Shown here in pieces: positions 12,001-21,300 of a stretch of DNA of 64,000 nt. Source of the DNA: Dromaius novaehollandiae. Lineage: Eukaryota > Chordata > Aves > Casuariiformes > Dromaiidae. The first letter of the stretch is position 1; the number at the start of each line of letters is the position of its first letter. The stretch is taken from assembly GCF_036370855.1 (NCBI RefSeq), contig NC_088101.1, positions 6,641,501-6,705,500 on the forward strand. The letters are read 5' to 3'. The notes under the pieces were generated by a model. The model had not been told where the DNA came from, did no database searches, and was given only the letters and a program-made list of their open reading frames with translations. A program made the translations under genes and the position numbers.

Positions 12001-14465
12001 CGCCAGGGCACAGGTTGCAAGGAGATCTGCCTTCAGGGACGCGTTGTGCCATGGTCTGAGACACCTGGATGGCAACGCTGCCTTGTTTCTCCCCTCTTCC
12101 GCCCCAGCACCACACCTTCTCCTCCGCACAGCCTCGCTCCCTTCCACCACTGCCCGCTGCAGCCCCGGCCTCCCCCTTCCCAAACGTCTGCCCCTCAGCA
12201 CACGCTTGGAGGTTTTGGCTGTTCTTTCCCATGCTCTCCCTTCAAGCCCACCAACACAAAGCCAGGCTGCCCTCAGGGAAAGGGAGGAGAAGGGGGGGAA
12301 CAAAACTGGGCAGAGCTCGGCCAAAGGTAGCTAAAACTGGGAGGCAAGTGCGGGAGCAGAGACCAGGCAGGGACCCAAGAGCTCCTCAGGGCACCTGCAC
12401 CCAGCACCATCCCGGCCAGCCCACGGACCCCACCCCCGGCGGCACCCGCTGCTCCTGCACGTTGAGGGCACTTGGCGGCTGCTGAGGCTGGAGCTCGCCG
12501 CAGGCTCAGCCCTGCCGTGCCGGCCCCGAGACCCCGGCGAGGCACCCAGGGCCACCCCGATCCCTCCCCCTCCCCCTTCCCCTTCCCCTTCTCCTTCCCC
12601 TTCCTGTGGCCCAACCATGGACCCAAAACTCACCGCCGCAGACGGCACACAGCATCCGGCCGCTCCCCACCTCGCTCAGCACGCCGCGCAGGGCTGACAG
12701 TGTCGTTGCCGCGAAGGGCACGCACTGCAGGGCTGCAGAGAGGGCAGGGGTGGGCGACCCTGTCAGCCAGAGCCGCCTTGGCCCGCGGGCTCCATCCCCC
12801 GGCAGCACTGCCGCACCAGGGCCAGGGCTACGGGGCCGCGGGGCTGTGCCAGGGGCAGGGGAATGGGAGAGCTGCCGCAGCACTGGGAGAGGCCCCGGCA
12901 CGAGGAGGCTGCTGCCAGGGTGCCCATGTGCCGACGGCCTTCCCCGAGGTGCGTGGGAAAGCCCTGGGCACAGCGAGGGCGATGCAGGGCAGAGCCTGGC
13001 GTGTTTGGTCTCTGGCGGGTTCCCTCCAGCCCAGCCCAGACCGTTCTGGGCAGGGGCAGGAGTCCCGTCTCCCGCCCGGCACCCGCTGCAACCCACAGCA
13101 GCAGGCTGGGGGGGCCGTACCGTAGCGTGTGGCGAGGTTGCGCAGGGTGATGAGGACAAACTCCTCCGACGTCTCCTCCAGGGCCTTCAGGTGGCCCTGC
13201 AGCGCCGACACCACGTCGCACAAGTGGGAGCGGGCCAGCGCCACCAGGACATCACTAGCCGCCGTCCTCACGGAGGCCGTCCCACCCTGGAAGACAGCAG
13301 CTCGCGTGTGGCAGGAGCACGACCGGCCGTCTCCCACGGCTCGGCCTCCAGGCAGGACACACAACCCGTAACTTGACTCCGACCGTCCCTCGCTCACAAA
13401 CAGCCCCGCGGCCACCTCTCTGCACAGCCCCGGGCCACCGCCCCAACCCCCCGCCAGGACAAGTCCCAAAGGCTCTCCATAGGACGGCCAGGCCGGGCGC
13501 CGGCGTCCGGGGTCACCCTCAGAGAGAACAAGCTCACCTGGGCCGCTCGCAGGTCCTCCAACGCCACTGCTATCACTCTGTCCACCTCAGAGCTCTGCAG
13601 ATGGCTCTCGTCGCCCCACAAGACGCTCTCCAGCTCGCGGTAGGTCTCCGCTCTGCTGCCCTGGGGACACACCGCACACGGCAGCGATGGGACATGCCGC
13701 CCCGCAGCAGCTCCGCCACGCTGACGCCGCGGACGAGCTGCCGGTGCCGCTCAGCACAGCCGTCGGGAGCAGGCGAGAAACCCAGCACTGGGATTTCCTG
13801 ACCCCGCCCCCAACCCCGGGGACACCGCCACCTCCTGTGGGAAAGGAGGGCACGCGGGAGCCTCCGCCCAGCACCACCGGCAGGATCAGCGTTTTGGGAT
13901 GAGGCGCAGCAGGAGGGCAGAGGTGCCGCTGGGCGAGATCAGCCTGCGGCACTCGGGGAAGCCAGGGTGCTGCGGGGAGCCCTCAAACCCCACGCAGCCC
14001 CGCAGGACGCCCCCGCCTCACCTCGGCGTCTTGCAGCCGGTTCAACAGAGAAGTCACCACGGTGGCAAAGGTAGCGATGGCCACAGGGACAGACCCGGCC
14101 GCCTTGCCACCGTCCTCACCACGCGCAGGTCCCGACTGGGCACCTACACAAGTGAAGAAACCTGGAAGGAAAGCAACCGAGGGTTTGCATCGCTCCAGCA
14201 GCCGCAGGGACGGGCCCCGAGTCGGGCAAACGTCTCCCCAGCCGGAGCATGGGCCGGCAGGAGAGGCCGGTGGAGCCGGCTCTGTGCAGCCTGGGGAAGA
14301 GCAGCCCGGGGCAGCTTGGGGCTGGCCCCAAGCGCGTGACCCTGGCTCTCCCTGTGCCAAGAACGTGGGCACCAGCAGGTCCCCGTCCCCCCCACCAGCG
14401 TGCTGGCAGGCGTGGTGCTGAGCGCGGTGCCGGTCCCCACCTCGGAGCGCTCGCAGCACCCCCAT
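1..14465 (-). CDS. MROH2-like gene 1 (exons 1-38 and part of 39; 3' end off window)
   Basis: HEAT-repeat protein of the maestro (MROH) family, 3' truncated by the window edge. Exons 5' to 3': 14441-14465, 14022-14143, 13538-13660, 13121-13286, 12634-12732, 11753-11904, 11270-11413, 10645-10737, 10372-10441, 10146-10259, 9897-9970, 9543-9662, 9238-9345, 8774-8933, 8400-8440, 7977-8121, 7706-7758, 7145-7252, 6697-6816, 6414-6509, 6099-6248, 5602-5724, 5172-5242, 4852-4987, 4627-4722, 4043-4162, 3733-3856, 3388-3497, 3077-3232, 2805-2959, 2393-2555, 1931-2097, 1802-1874, 1495-1685, 1186-1297, 941-1087, 470-652, 171-323, 1-23. The start ATG (14465) sits in GCCGCCATGG, an optimal Kozak context. 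It is the most distinct copy in its 3' half: for example Leu replaces Pro in the GDPAP motif of exon 38 (about residue 1515), and exon 30 ends PPAD where the others have LPTD. It also has a 24-bp stretch at about 1447-1470 (intron 34) absent from the other copies. The least certain boundary is the exon 34 acceptor, which has a poor pyrimidine tract. Confidence 0.88.
3308..3351. repeat. (CA)n microsatellite, intron 28 of gene 1
   Basis: Interrupted CA run with a CATA tail between exons 28 and 29, preceded by a C run unique to this copy. Confidence 0.9.
8669..8688. repeat. CCCCTG hexamer array, gene 1 (between exons 14 and 15)
   Basis: Three hexamer repeats here and in gene 3 (about 47498-47517), four in gene 2 (27903-27926). 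Confidence 0.8.
12561..12606. repeat. Polypyrimidine/polypurine tract just past the exon 5 donor
   Basis: CCTCCC and CCTTCC runs; on the gene strand this is a purine tract beginning about 30 bases after the exon 5 donor. The length and order of the runs vary in units 2 (31820-31866) and 3 (51391-51437). Confidence 0.75.
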
Positions 14466-15167
14466 GGCGGCAGGACTCCCTATACAGATGTGCTGCTCCA
14501 CCAGCACCTCCTCCCACGGGAGCTGCGAGCCACTGGGCCAGCGCCGGCCTCGGGGAGGGGGGGGACCCACAAGGGCCACTGTGACACGCGGAGGCCCCAA
14601 CGCCTCACAGAGGGCTGCTGGCAACGTGAGGCTGGGGGGGGGGCAGGCACCGGGGACACCCCCCCACACACACCCCCCAAACGTGGCACTGCCCCAGGCT
14701 CCAGCGCTCGCGGTCGCTCCTCGGCCCCCAGCCCTTTCCAGCGGCGACTGTCTCCTGCCGTCACACAGGGGCAAGTGCTCCGGCAGAGAGGCCCTGGGAG
14801 CCAGTTCGCGCCATTGCTCACACAAGCACCTGGTCATTTGGTCGCCTAGAAAGCCTCGCTGGCACCCGGGGCCTGACGGCATCGGGCCACAAGCTGCCAG
14901 GTCACACAGGCTGCAAAGCTGCTCTTCAGTCCCCCGGCCAGCCCACAAGCGTTTTGTTTAGATGTAGCAGCACTAACTCATTACAAGGTCGTGGAATAAA
15001 AGCTGGTGCCAGGTGGAAGGCAACGTTATCGCCCTTCCCTCCGGATTTAGGAGCTGCGTCCCTGCAGCCTCGACGAGCCTTCTGATAGACCCGGGCTCCC
15101 TGGGCTCAGCGCTGCACAAAGGCAAAGCAAAGCTGGTCTTTGCCCCACAGTTCTTGCAAGAGTCCAT
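14466..15167. other. Upstream of gene 1 first coding exon; no gene recognised
   Basis: Probably 5' untranslated exon end plus intron on the minus strand. The frame of the first exon stays open further upstream, so a longer N-terminus is possible, but no acceptor or start there fits as well as the ATG at 14465. The part from about 14985 to 15167 contains AATAAA on the plus strand and could be a remnant attached to the neighbouring fossil element; I cannot assign it. Equivalent stretches are 33724-34430 and 53296-53987. Confidence 0.5.
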
Positions 15168-16861
15168 ACTTTAAGAAATTATTAATTACACAATCTAAAT
15201 TTAGAACTGATTCACTTCTAATACAACTCAGATATCTTTATATATTTTTAACTTTAAAGGTTGAACTTGTTCAGCTTTCCACGTCTCTCGAGGTACTGCT
15301 TTCACTTAGGTGTAGTGGGTCCAGGAATCAATTCCCTGCAGCTTCACAGCAGCATTTGTTGTTAGCAGTACAAGATACGGTCCTCTCCATTTTTCTCTCA
15401 ACGGCTCATCCTTCCAGGTTCGAAGACGCACTCGATCTCCCGGCTGCAATGAATGTACAGGTGAATCTAAAAGCACGGGAGATCTTAACTGGATGTACCT
15501 GCGGAGAGAAGGAAGAACCTTTGCCAGAGACAAGAGAGAATCCCTTAAAATTTGATCCCCCTTAATGTGCATTGGAATTGCATTTCCAGTTAAATTTACA
15601 GGCTAAGGTTCAGCATACAGAATCTCAAAGGGACTAACTTTCTCCCTACCCCTTGGGGTTATTCCGAGTCTTAATAATGCCCGAGGGAAGACATCAGTCC
15701 ATTTCATCTGAGTCTCCTGACACAGTTTCCCTATCTGTCTCTTCATTGTTTGATTCGTTCTTTCCACTTTTCCCCTGGATTGTGGCCTCCAGGGGGGATG
15801 TAAATCCCATTTAATTTGCAGTATTTTTGAGATTTCCTGTGCTATTTCTGCTATAAAATGAGGTCCCCTATCCAAAGAAAATCCTTCTCGTACCCCAAAT
15901 CTTGGTATGATTTCTTTTAACAACATTTTCACTACCTCCCTTGCTTTATTGCTACGGCACGGCAAAGCCTCAGGCCATCCTGAAAAGGTCTCAGCAATTA
16001 CCAACAAATATTTATGTCCACTACAGCTTGGTAATTCAGAAAAACCAATTTGCCAGTAATCCCCGGGCGTGAAGGCCCTTTTTACTTCCCCTGGCAGGGA
16101 GCGGTTTCTTCTGACTCTCGGGATTATTTCTAAGACAGAGTTCACGTTTTTGTGTAATACCCTTTGCAATTAGGAACATACTAATTCCCACAGCAAACCT
16201 TGTAGCTGTTTCAGCCAACGCCTCGGCTCCCATGCAGCTACTAGCGTGTATTTGCTTCATCAGCTTCTTCATTACCGGCAAAGTTCCCACACATTGTCCA
16301 GTAGATGTTACCCACCATCCTTCGGAAGTCTTTCTGCACTTCAAGATTTCTGCTAATTTATTTTCTTTTTCAGTGTATACGGGAATTTCCATTTTTAACG
16401 TTCTCTCTGGAACTGATGCTGCTACCGACACGGACAATGCTACCCTTTTTGCAGCCTCATCGGCCCTTTTGTTCCCTTGAACTATGTCAGTCTGTCCAGA
16501 TTGGTGCACTTTGCAATGCACTACTGCTGTTTCTTTGGGTTTATTAACTGCTTCGAGTAGTCCCATAGCCTGGTGCCCTCTCTCAGGTACCTAAAGCTCA
16601 AATGGCTTTGTTAGGTTTGGAAGTCCTAATGCGGGAGCACTCAGGAGAGCAATCTTGAGTTCATCAAATCCTTTTTGGCGCTCGGGAGTCCACTCCAGCA
16701 AGTCTCCCGGCCCCTTAACAGCTTCACAGAAAGGCTTTGCCGTTAATCCAAAACGAGGTATGCAGAGGCAACACCACCCAGCCATTCCTAAAAAATCCCC
16801 TGAGTGCTCTTTTTGATTTTGGGGGGGGGGCACTGGACAAACTGCTTCTTCCCTTTCAATT
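15168..16861 (-). mobile_element. Fossil retrovirus pol fragment, copy 1 (class I, gammaretrovirus-like)
   Basis: AT-rich island in GC-rich surroundings. Translated on the minus strand it holds, in order, the end of a reverse transcriptase, an RNase H region, an integrase core and an integrase C-terminal GPY-type domain. It is a broken fragment with several breaks; gag, env and paired LTRs are not recognised. It lies in the same orientation as the MROH2-like gene, between that gene's CpG promoter and its first coding exon. The same fragment at the same place in all three junctions shows it was there before the array expanded, so it is older than the duplications. Confidence 0.85.
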
Positions 16862-16921
16862 CCTGTCAGCCAGAGCCGCCTTGGCCCGCGGGCTCCATCC
16901 CCTGGCAGCGCTGCCGCACCA
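16862..16921. repeat. 60-bp copy of MROH2-like intron sequence beside the fossil element (unit 1)
   Basis: These 60 bases match 12759-12818, inside the intron between coding exons 4 and 5 of the same gene, in the same orientation, with about two differences from gene 1 and one from gene 2 (32018-32077). The match begins exactly where the AT-rich pol fragment ends and stops where unrelated sequence begins. Confidence 0.9.
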
Positions 16922-17139
16922 AAAGCAGCTAACAGAAAGCCCCTGTTTCTGGCCCCCCAAAACGCAGGCTTTAGCCTCTGCTTCCAACCGCAAAAATGGC
17001 GCGCTAAGCCTCTGCTGTTGATGCAAAACCACAGGGCTTCAGCCCTGCTTCTGAGCTCAGAGACGCAGGGCTTGGGCACCTGGTCTTGGCTCGAACACAC
17101 AGCCTCCAGCCCCCAAACCCGCAGGATGTGGCCTCTTTT
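16922..17139. other. Unassigned repeat-like stretch between 60-mer and CpG island (unit 1)
   Basis: About 220 bp with internally similar phrases (CGCAGGCTTTAGCCTCTGCT, then AAGCCTCTGCTG, then CAGGGCTTCAGCCCTGCTTC), looking like degenerate short repeats. It contains AAAATGGCGCGC, similar to a YY1 site. No coding potential that I trust. Counterparts: 36182-36401 and 55739-55957. Confidence 0.45.
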
Positions 17140-17660
17140 TGCCCGGCAGCCCCGGCCCGCTCGCAGCCCCAGCCCTGGCTCTCCCCCACGTCCCCTCCCC
17201 CGCGGCCGAGCCCCCCCCACTCCTCAGCTGGGGCCGCCGCCCTCCCCGCCCCCAGCGCCACGCGGGGCGACGGAAGTGGGACGGAGGCGCCAGAACGACG
17301 GCAGCCGCGACAGACCAAACTGAGCTTCTCGCACGCGGCAGCCCGCGCATGCGCCCTGGCACCGCCCCGCCCCCGAGCTCTCGGCTCCGCCCCCACCCCC
17401 GAGAGCGGCCCCGGCCCGGCCCCGCCCCCGCACTCCGGGCCTCAGAGCGGCCCCGGCCCTGGCAACGGCCCCGCCGCGGCCTGTGTCACGAGCCCGCCGT
17501 CCTCGGCCAGGCCGCGCGCGCTGCAGGGGACTTGCCGGCAGTGCGGGGCGACCGGTGGGACGTGCCGGCAGTGCGGGGCGACCGGTGAGTCCCGCTCCCC
17601 CGCCGCGGGACCGGGCTGCCCGTGCCCGGCCCCAGCGCTGCGCCCCCCCCGCACCCGCGG
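17140..17660 (-). promoter_or_regulatory. CpG-island promoter upstream of gene 1
   Basis: Dense CpG with several GC boxes (CCGCCC), a consensus ETS/GABP site ACGGAAGTG at 17270-17278 and a palindromic NRF1 consensus GCGCATGCGC at 17345-17354. No TATA box is evident, so a dispersed-start housekeeping- or germline-type promoter is likely. Its place upstream of gene 1 suggests it drives that minus-strand gene through a non-coding first exon. A good splice donor on the plus strand (GTGAGT at 17585) suggests it may also fire the other way. The start site itself cannot be read from sequence. Confidence 0.65.
17530..17589 (+). repeat. 30-bp tandem duplication with plus-strand splice donor (unit 1)
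   Basis: Two 30-bp copies of a CCGGCAGTGCGGGGCGACCG core differing at about two positions. Each ends GACCGGTG; the second continues into GTGAGT, a strong donor on the plus strand, while the first reads GTGGGA. The duplication therefore creates two candidate donors 30 bases apart. Confidence 0.8.
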
Positions 17661-17689
17661 TCCTGCCATGCCCCTGGGGAGCAGCCCTG

Positions 17690-18276
17690 CCCGCTGCCCC
17701 CTCGGGGCCCCTCTCAGTGCCTCCCAGTGTCCCCAGTGACCCCGGAGTCCCCAGGCACCTCCCAGTGCCCCCCAGTAGCCCCAGTGCTCCCCGCACCCCC
17801 ACTTGCCCCTCGGTCCCTCTGCTCCCCCTGGGGCCCCTCCCAGCCCTAGTCCTAGTCCCACCCCATCAGCCCTCTCACTCCAGTTCCCCCTGGTCTCCCC
17901 GGGCAACTCTGGGTGCCCCCTCATTTCCCCAGGCACCTCCTGGTATCCCCCAGTGTCCGCAGTATCCCCAAGCACCTCCCAGTGCCCCCAGGGCCCCCGG
18001 CTGCTCCCCCTGCCCCCATCGCCCCAAGCACCTCCCAGTATCCCCAGGCCCCCCAGTGTCCCATATGCCCCCAGGCACCTCCCAGTGTCCCCAGTGCCCC
18101 CTACTGTCCCCACTTGCCCCTCGGTCCCTCTACTCCCCCTGGGGCCCCTCTCATCCCCAGTCCCACCCCATAGGCCCTACTCACCCCAGAGCTCCCAGTG
18201 CCCCAGGCTGCTCCCACTGCCCCCATCACCCCCAGGCCCCCCTCACCCCGCTCTCTCCACTCCCCTGTGTCCCCAG
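17690..18276. repeat. C-rich degenerate minisatellite between genes 1 and 2
   Basis: About 0.6 kb of irregular CTCCCAGTG/CCCCAG phrases with no clean period. On the minus strand it is G-rich with many GGGG runs, so it could form G-quadruplexes in gene 2 read-through RNA just past the poly(A) signal. It ends in a pyrimidine tract plus CAG, which would be a good acceptor on the plus strand. Confidence 0.8.
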
Positions 18277-18386
18277 GCAGCGCCACACTGCACCAAGGCC
18301 ACATCTGGGGGGTGGCAGGGCCGGGGCCGGCGCAAGACCCCCCACAGAGCCCCACACGGCTGGCACTTTCCCTGCGAGGACGCAGC

Positions 18387-18392
18387 TTTATT
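18387..18392 (-). terminator. Poly(A) signal AATAAA overlapping the stop codon of gene 2
   Basis: The minus strand reads GATCAATAAAGC; the TAA stop (18390-18388) is the central part of AATAAA. Cleavage would be expected 10-30 bases further on, giving an extremely short 3' UTR. Confidence 0.75.
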
Positions 18393-21300
18393 GATCTCCT
18401 GCCCCGAGCAGCTGGGGGCCCCCGGCGTGGGGCACTGCGGCTGCTGCCTGCCACGTGCGGGGGGCCTCGATGGACCGCCACCTCCACCAAGCTGCAACGA
18501 CACCGACGCCGCGGAGAGGCACCGTGGGCGCCTGGCCGCGATACCACCGGCACCCCGTGGCTCCCGGCCAGGGCGGCTTCCCCGGCAGCACCCCAGGGCC
18601 GTGCGAGCCCCGTGCATGCCCCAGCTGTTGGCATCCGCGCGGCCTCCGGACGCCGCCTTGGCCCGTGGGGCAGCAGTGCAGCCACCAGCACCTACCTCCC
18701 GACGGGAACACCAGGTCCTGCTGCTGCAGCCACGCGGTCGGCACTGTGTCCAGGAGGAGGCCTGGCATGAGGATGCCACTGTCAGGACATGGCCACGGCC
18801 ATCGCCATGGCCCCAACCCCACCTCGACCTCAACCTCGACCCCTGACCCCGACCCGACCCGGGGACGCGGCCGCGAGCAGTGCCAGAACCCAGCGCTGCC
18901 TCTCACCCAGGACGTGGACGGCTGCCGCCTGCGGCGCCACGCAGCTCCCCATGCAGCAGCTGCGGGCTGTGCTCCAGAGCCTCTCCAGCAGCGCGGGGCA
19001 GTCTTGGGCCTGGGGCAACACAGGGGCGCAGGAGCTCGTCGCTGGCTCCAAGCGCCCCTCCGTCCCCCCTCCATCCTCCCTCCACCCACAGCCCAGGCCC
19101 ACGTGGCCCCCCGGCGCGGGAGCCACAGGGCGGGTGGCCGGCGCAGGGACACGACCCCAGCGCAGCGCTCGCTCACCAGGTGCCTGCAGATCTCATCCTG
19201 CAGCTCGGCCGCGCTCAGCCCGATGCTTGCGGCGATGCGCTGCCGCACCCTCTTCAACCCCAGAAACGGGGCACACAGGTGCAGGGAGACCTTGCACGCC
19301 TGGAAAAGAGCACCGGGCCTGCTCATGGGGATGCTGCGCGCCAGCCCCGGAGCTGAGCGAGGAACCTCGCCGCCGCAGCAGCACCAGCCAAGGCCTGCGG
19401 ACACGTCGGCAACACGCGCCGGCCAGAGCAGCCCAAGGGCTCTTACGTTGCAGACGGCCGGGGCCGGGTCCCCGAGGTGCAGCACCAGGCTGGGAAATGC
19501 CGCCTCCACCTCTCTGCTGAAAAATGACCTCCTCCGAGAGGCGGAGGAGGCCAGGGCGCCATAGAGGACGAAGGCCGAGCGGCGCAGCACCTCTTCCTCC
19601 TGCAATGAGAAAGGCCGTTGGGCAGAGGCTGCGAGCGAGGGCGCTGCGCACGAGCCACTTGGCCCCAGCGGGGTGCTGCCCGCGGGGGACGGCAGCCCCG
19701 CGACGACTCCCACCTGCCAACAGGAGAACGAGCGACTCCACTCACCGCCCCCCAGAACGCCCGGCTGGCCCTGGAGATCTCTTCAAAGGCAGAGCCCACG
19801 GCCCTCGCCTCCAGCAGCCCCAGCACCTTCGCCAGCACCAGCAGGCTCTCGGCAGCCACCTCTGTGCTGGCCGCGTCCTCCAGGCCTCTGAGCAGCACCG
19901 ACACCACGGCCGCCCCGTGCCTCCGCAGCTGCAGAGCGACAGGCGCATGAACTGCTCACTGCTCCCACCTCTCACCGCTGCTCTCCGCCGCGGCGCCAAG
20001 GACGGCACTTGCCGGAGCAAGCCCGGAGCAGACCCCAGCCACAGGAGCCCCAGCCGGCACCCCGTGTCCCCTTTGCCACCCTGATGATGCCAGAGCGAGG
20101 AGCGCGGCCTCAGCACGGCCCCGCGCCTGCCTCTGCTCCTCTCTCCGGGCTCCTCAAGCCCCCCGGGCAGCTCTCCACTCCGGGCTGCGCTCAGAGCCCA
20201 GGAAAGGCCGCCTCACCTTCGCGGGTGCTCCGCTGGCCGCGTTGCCCAGACCTCTCACGGCCATCTGCCGCACGGTGCTGACGGGGTCGCGCGCTCTCTC
20301 CCCCAAGGCCTCTAGGAGCGGCTTCAGCAGCTTCCTCTCCTCCACTAGCTTGTCCTTCATCAGCTGCAATCAAGTCACGTGGCCGCTAGCATCGGCCGCG
20401 ATTCGCGCCGGGCGAGACGCAGGAACCCCTCCGAGCCCCCCCTGCTCTGCTGCTGCCTCACCTCGGCAAAGAAAGCTGTGGCCGTGAGCCGCAGGTTGGC
20501 AGAGGGCGAATCCAGCCAGGGGAAGAGGCTCTGCAGCAGGCGCTGTGGGACGAGCTCTGCACGGAGCAGCACGCTGCGCACAGAGCACAAGCAGGCTCGT
20601 GACACGCAGTCACGCGGGACGGCCGCAGGCTGCGACTCCCACCTTCTCCCGCTCCCACGCAGACACCGCTCTGCACCTCAGCAGAGCTCCCAAGTGCGCA
20701 GGAAGCTCCCAGCAGCCCTTTCCCCGGGCGCATCCCGGGCTCTCACCTCGCCAGGAGACACACGCCGGTGCTGTGAGCCCGGGGCTCTGCCAGGGACGCC
20801 CACGCTCCCTGCTCCCGGAGCAGCCGCAGCCACCGATTGTCCAGGCACCTCGCCAGCACCAGCTCCAATGCCGCCACAAAAAGGCTGGTGAAAAAACCCA
20901 AAGAAAGCTCCAGGCACAGCAGTTTGGGGGAAGATTTCTCTTCAGCAGAGCCCCGCAACGGCCCCCGGCCGCAACACAGAGTTTATGGGCAGGAACGACC
21001 GTGCTGCGGCCAAATCCCCAGGCGCGCTGCCCTGCAGCGACCAGTCCCACCACCTCACGGAGGCAGCCCAGTGCCAGCGGGACAATTGGGTGCTCCTGCA
21101 AGGCCATGGACCGCACGACCAAAGACCTGGGGCACAGGCCAGCCCTGCCCCTGCCCCTACTCCTGCCACTGCCGCTCCTCACCTGCCCGGCATGTCAGCG
21201 CTCTCCAGGTCCCCAACGGACGGTGCCAGCTCCTCCCCCAGCGTCTCGCTGACCTGCCTCAGAAGGCCGGGAAGCAGGTAGGGAAGCAGGCGCTGGACCA

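Larger units (their letters stand above)
1..19276. repeat. Tandem segmental duplication, unit 1 (19,276 bp)
   Basis: The sequence at position 1 recurs at 19277, 38861 and 58095, giving unit lengths of 19,276, 19,584 and 19,234 bp. The unit as phased by the window runs from exon 39 of one MROH2-like gene to the same point in the next. Over the first 660 bases I count about 10 differences from unit 2, so this copy is roughly 1.5% diverged there. The array continues beyond the left edge, because gene 1 is cut. Confidence 0.97.

Noticed and set aside
14466-14948. Upstream in-frame extension of the first coding exon to an ATG at 14948
   Set aside because: The extension crosses low-complexity G-rich sequence that differs in length between copies and changes frame, so it is unlikely to be coding; the ATG at 14465 has a better context.
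14985-15167. Possible LTR piece next to the fossil pol fragment
   Set aside because: No partner repeat on the other side, no clear terminal inverted bases, and the only AATAAA is on the opposite strand; left unassigned.
17530-17589. Repeated TCRQCGATG peptide on the plus strand suggesting a cysteine motif
   Set aside because: It simply reflects the 30-bp DNA duplication being a multiple of three in a CpG island; there is no supporting downstream coding exon.
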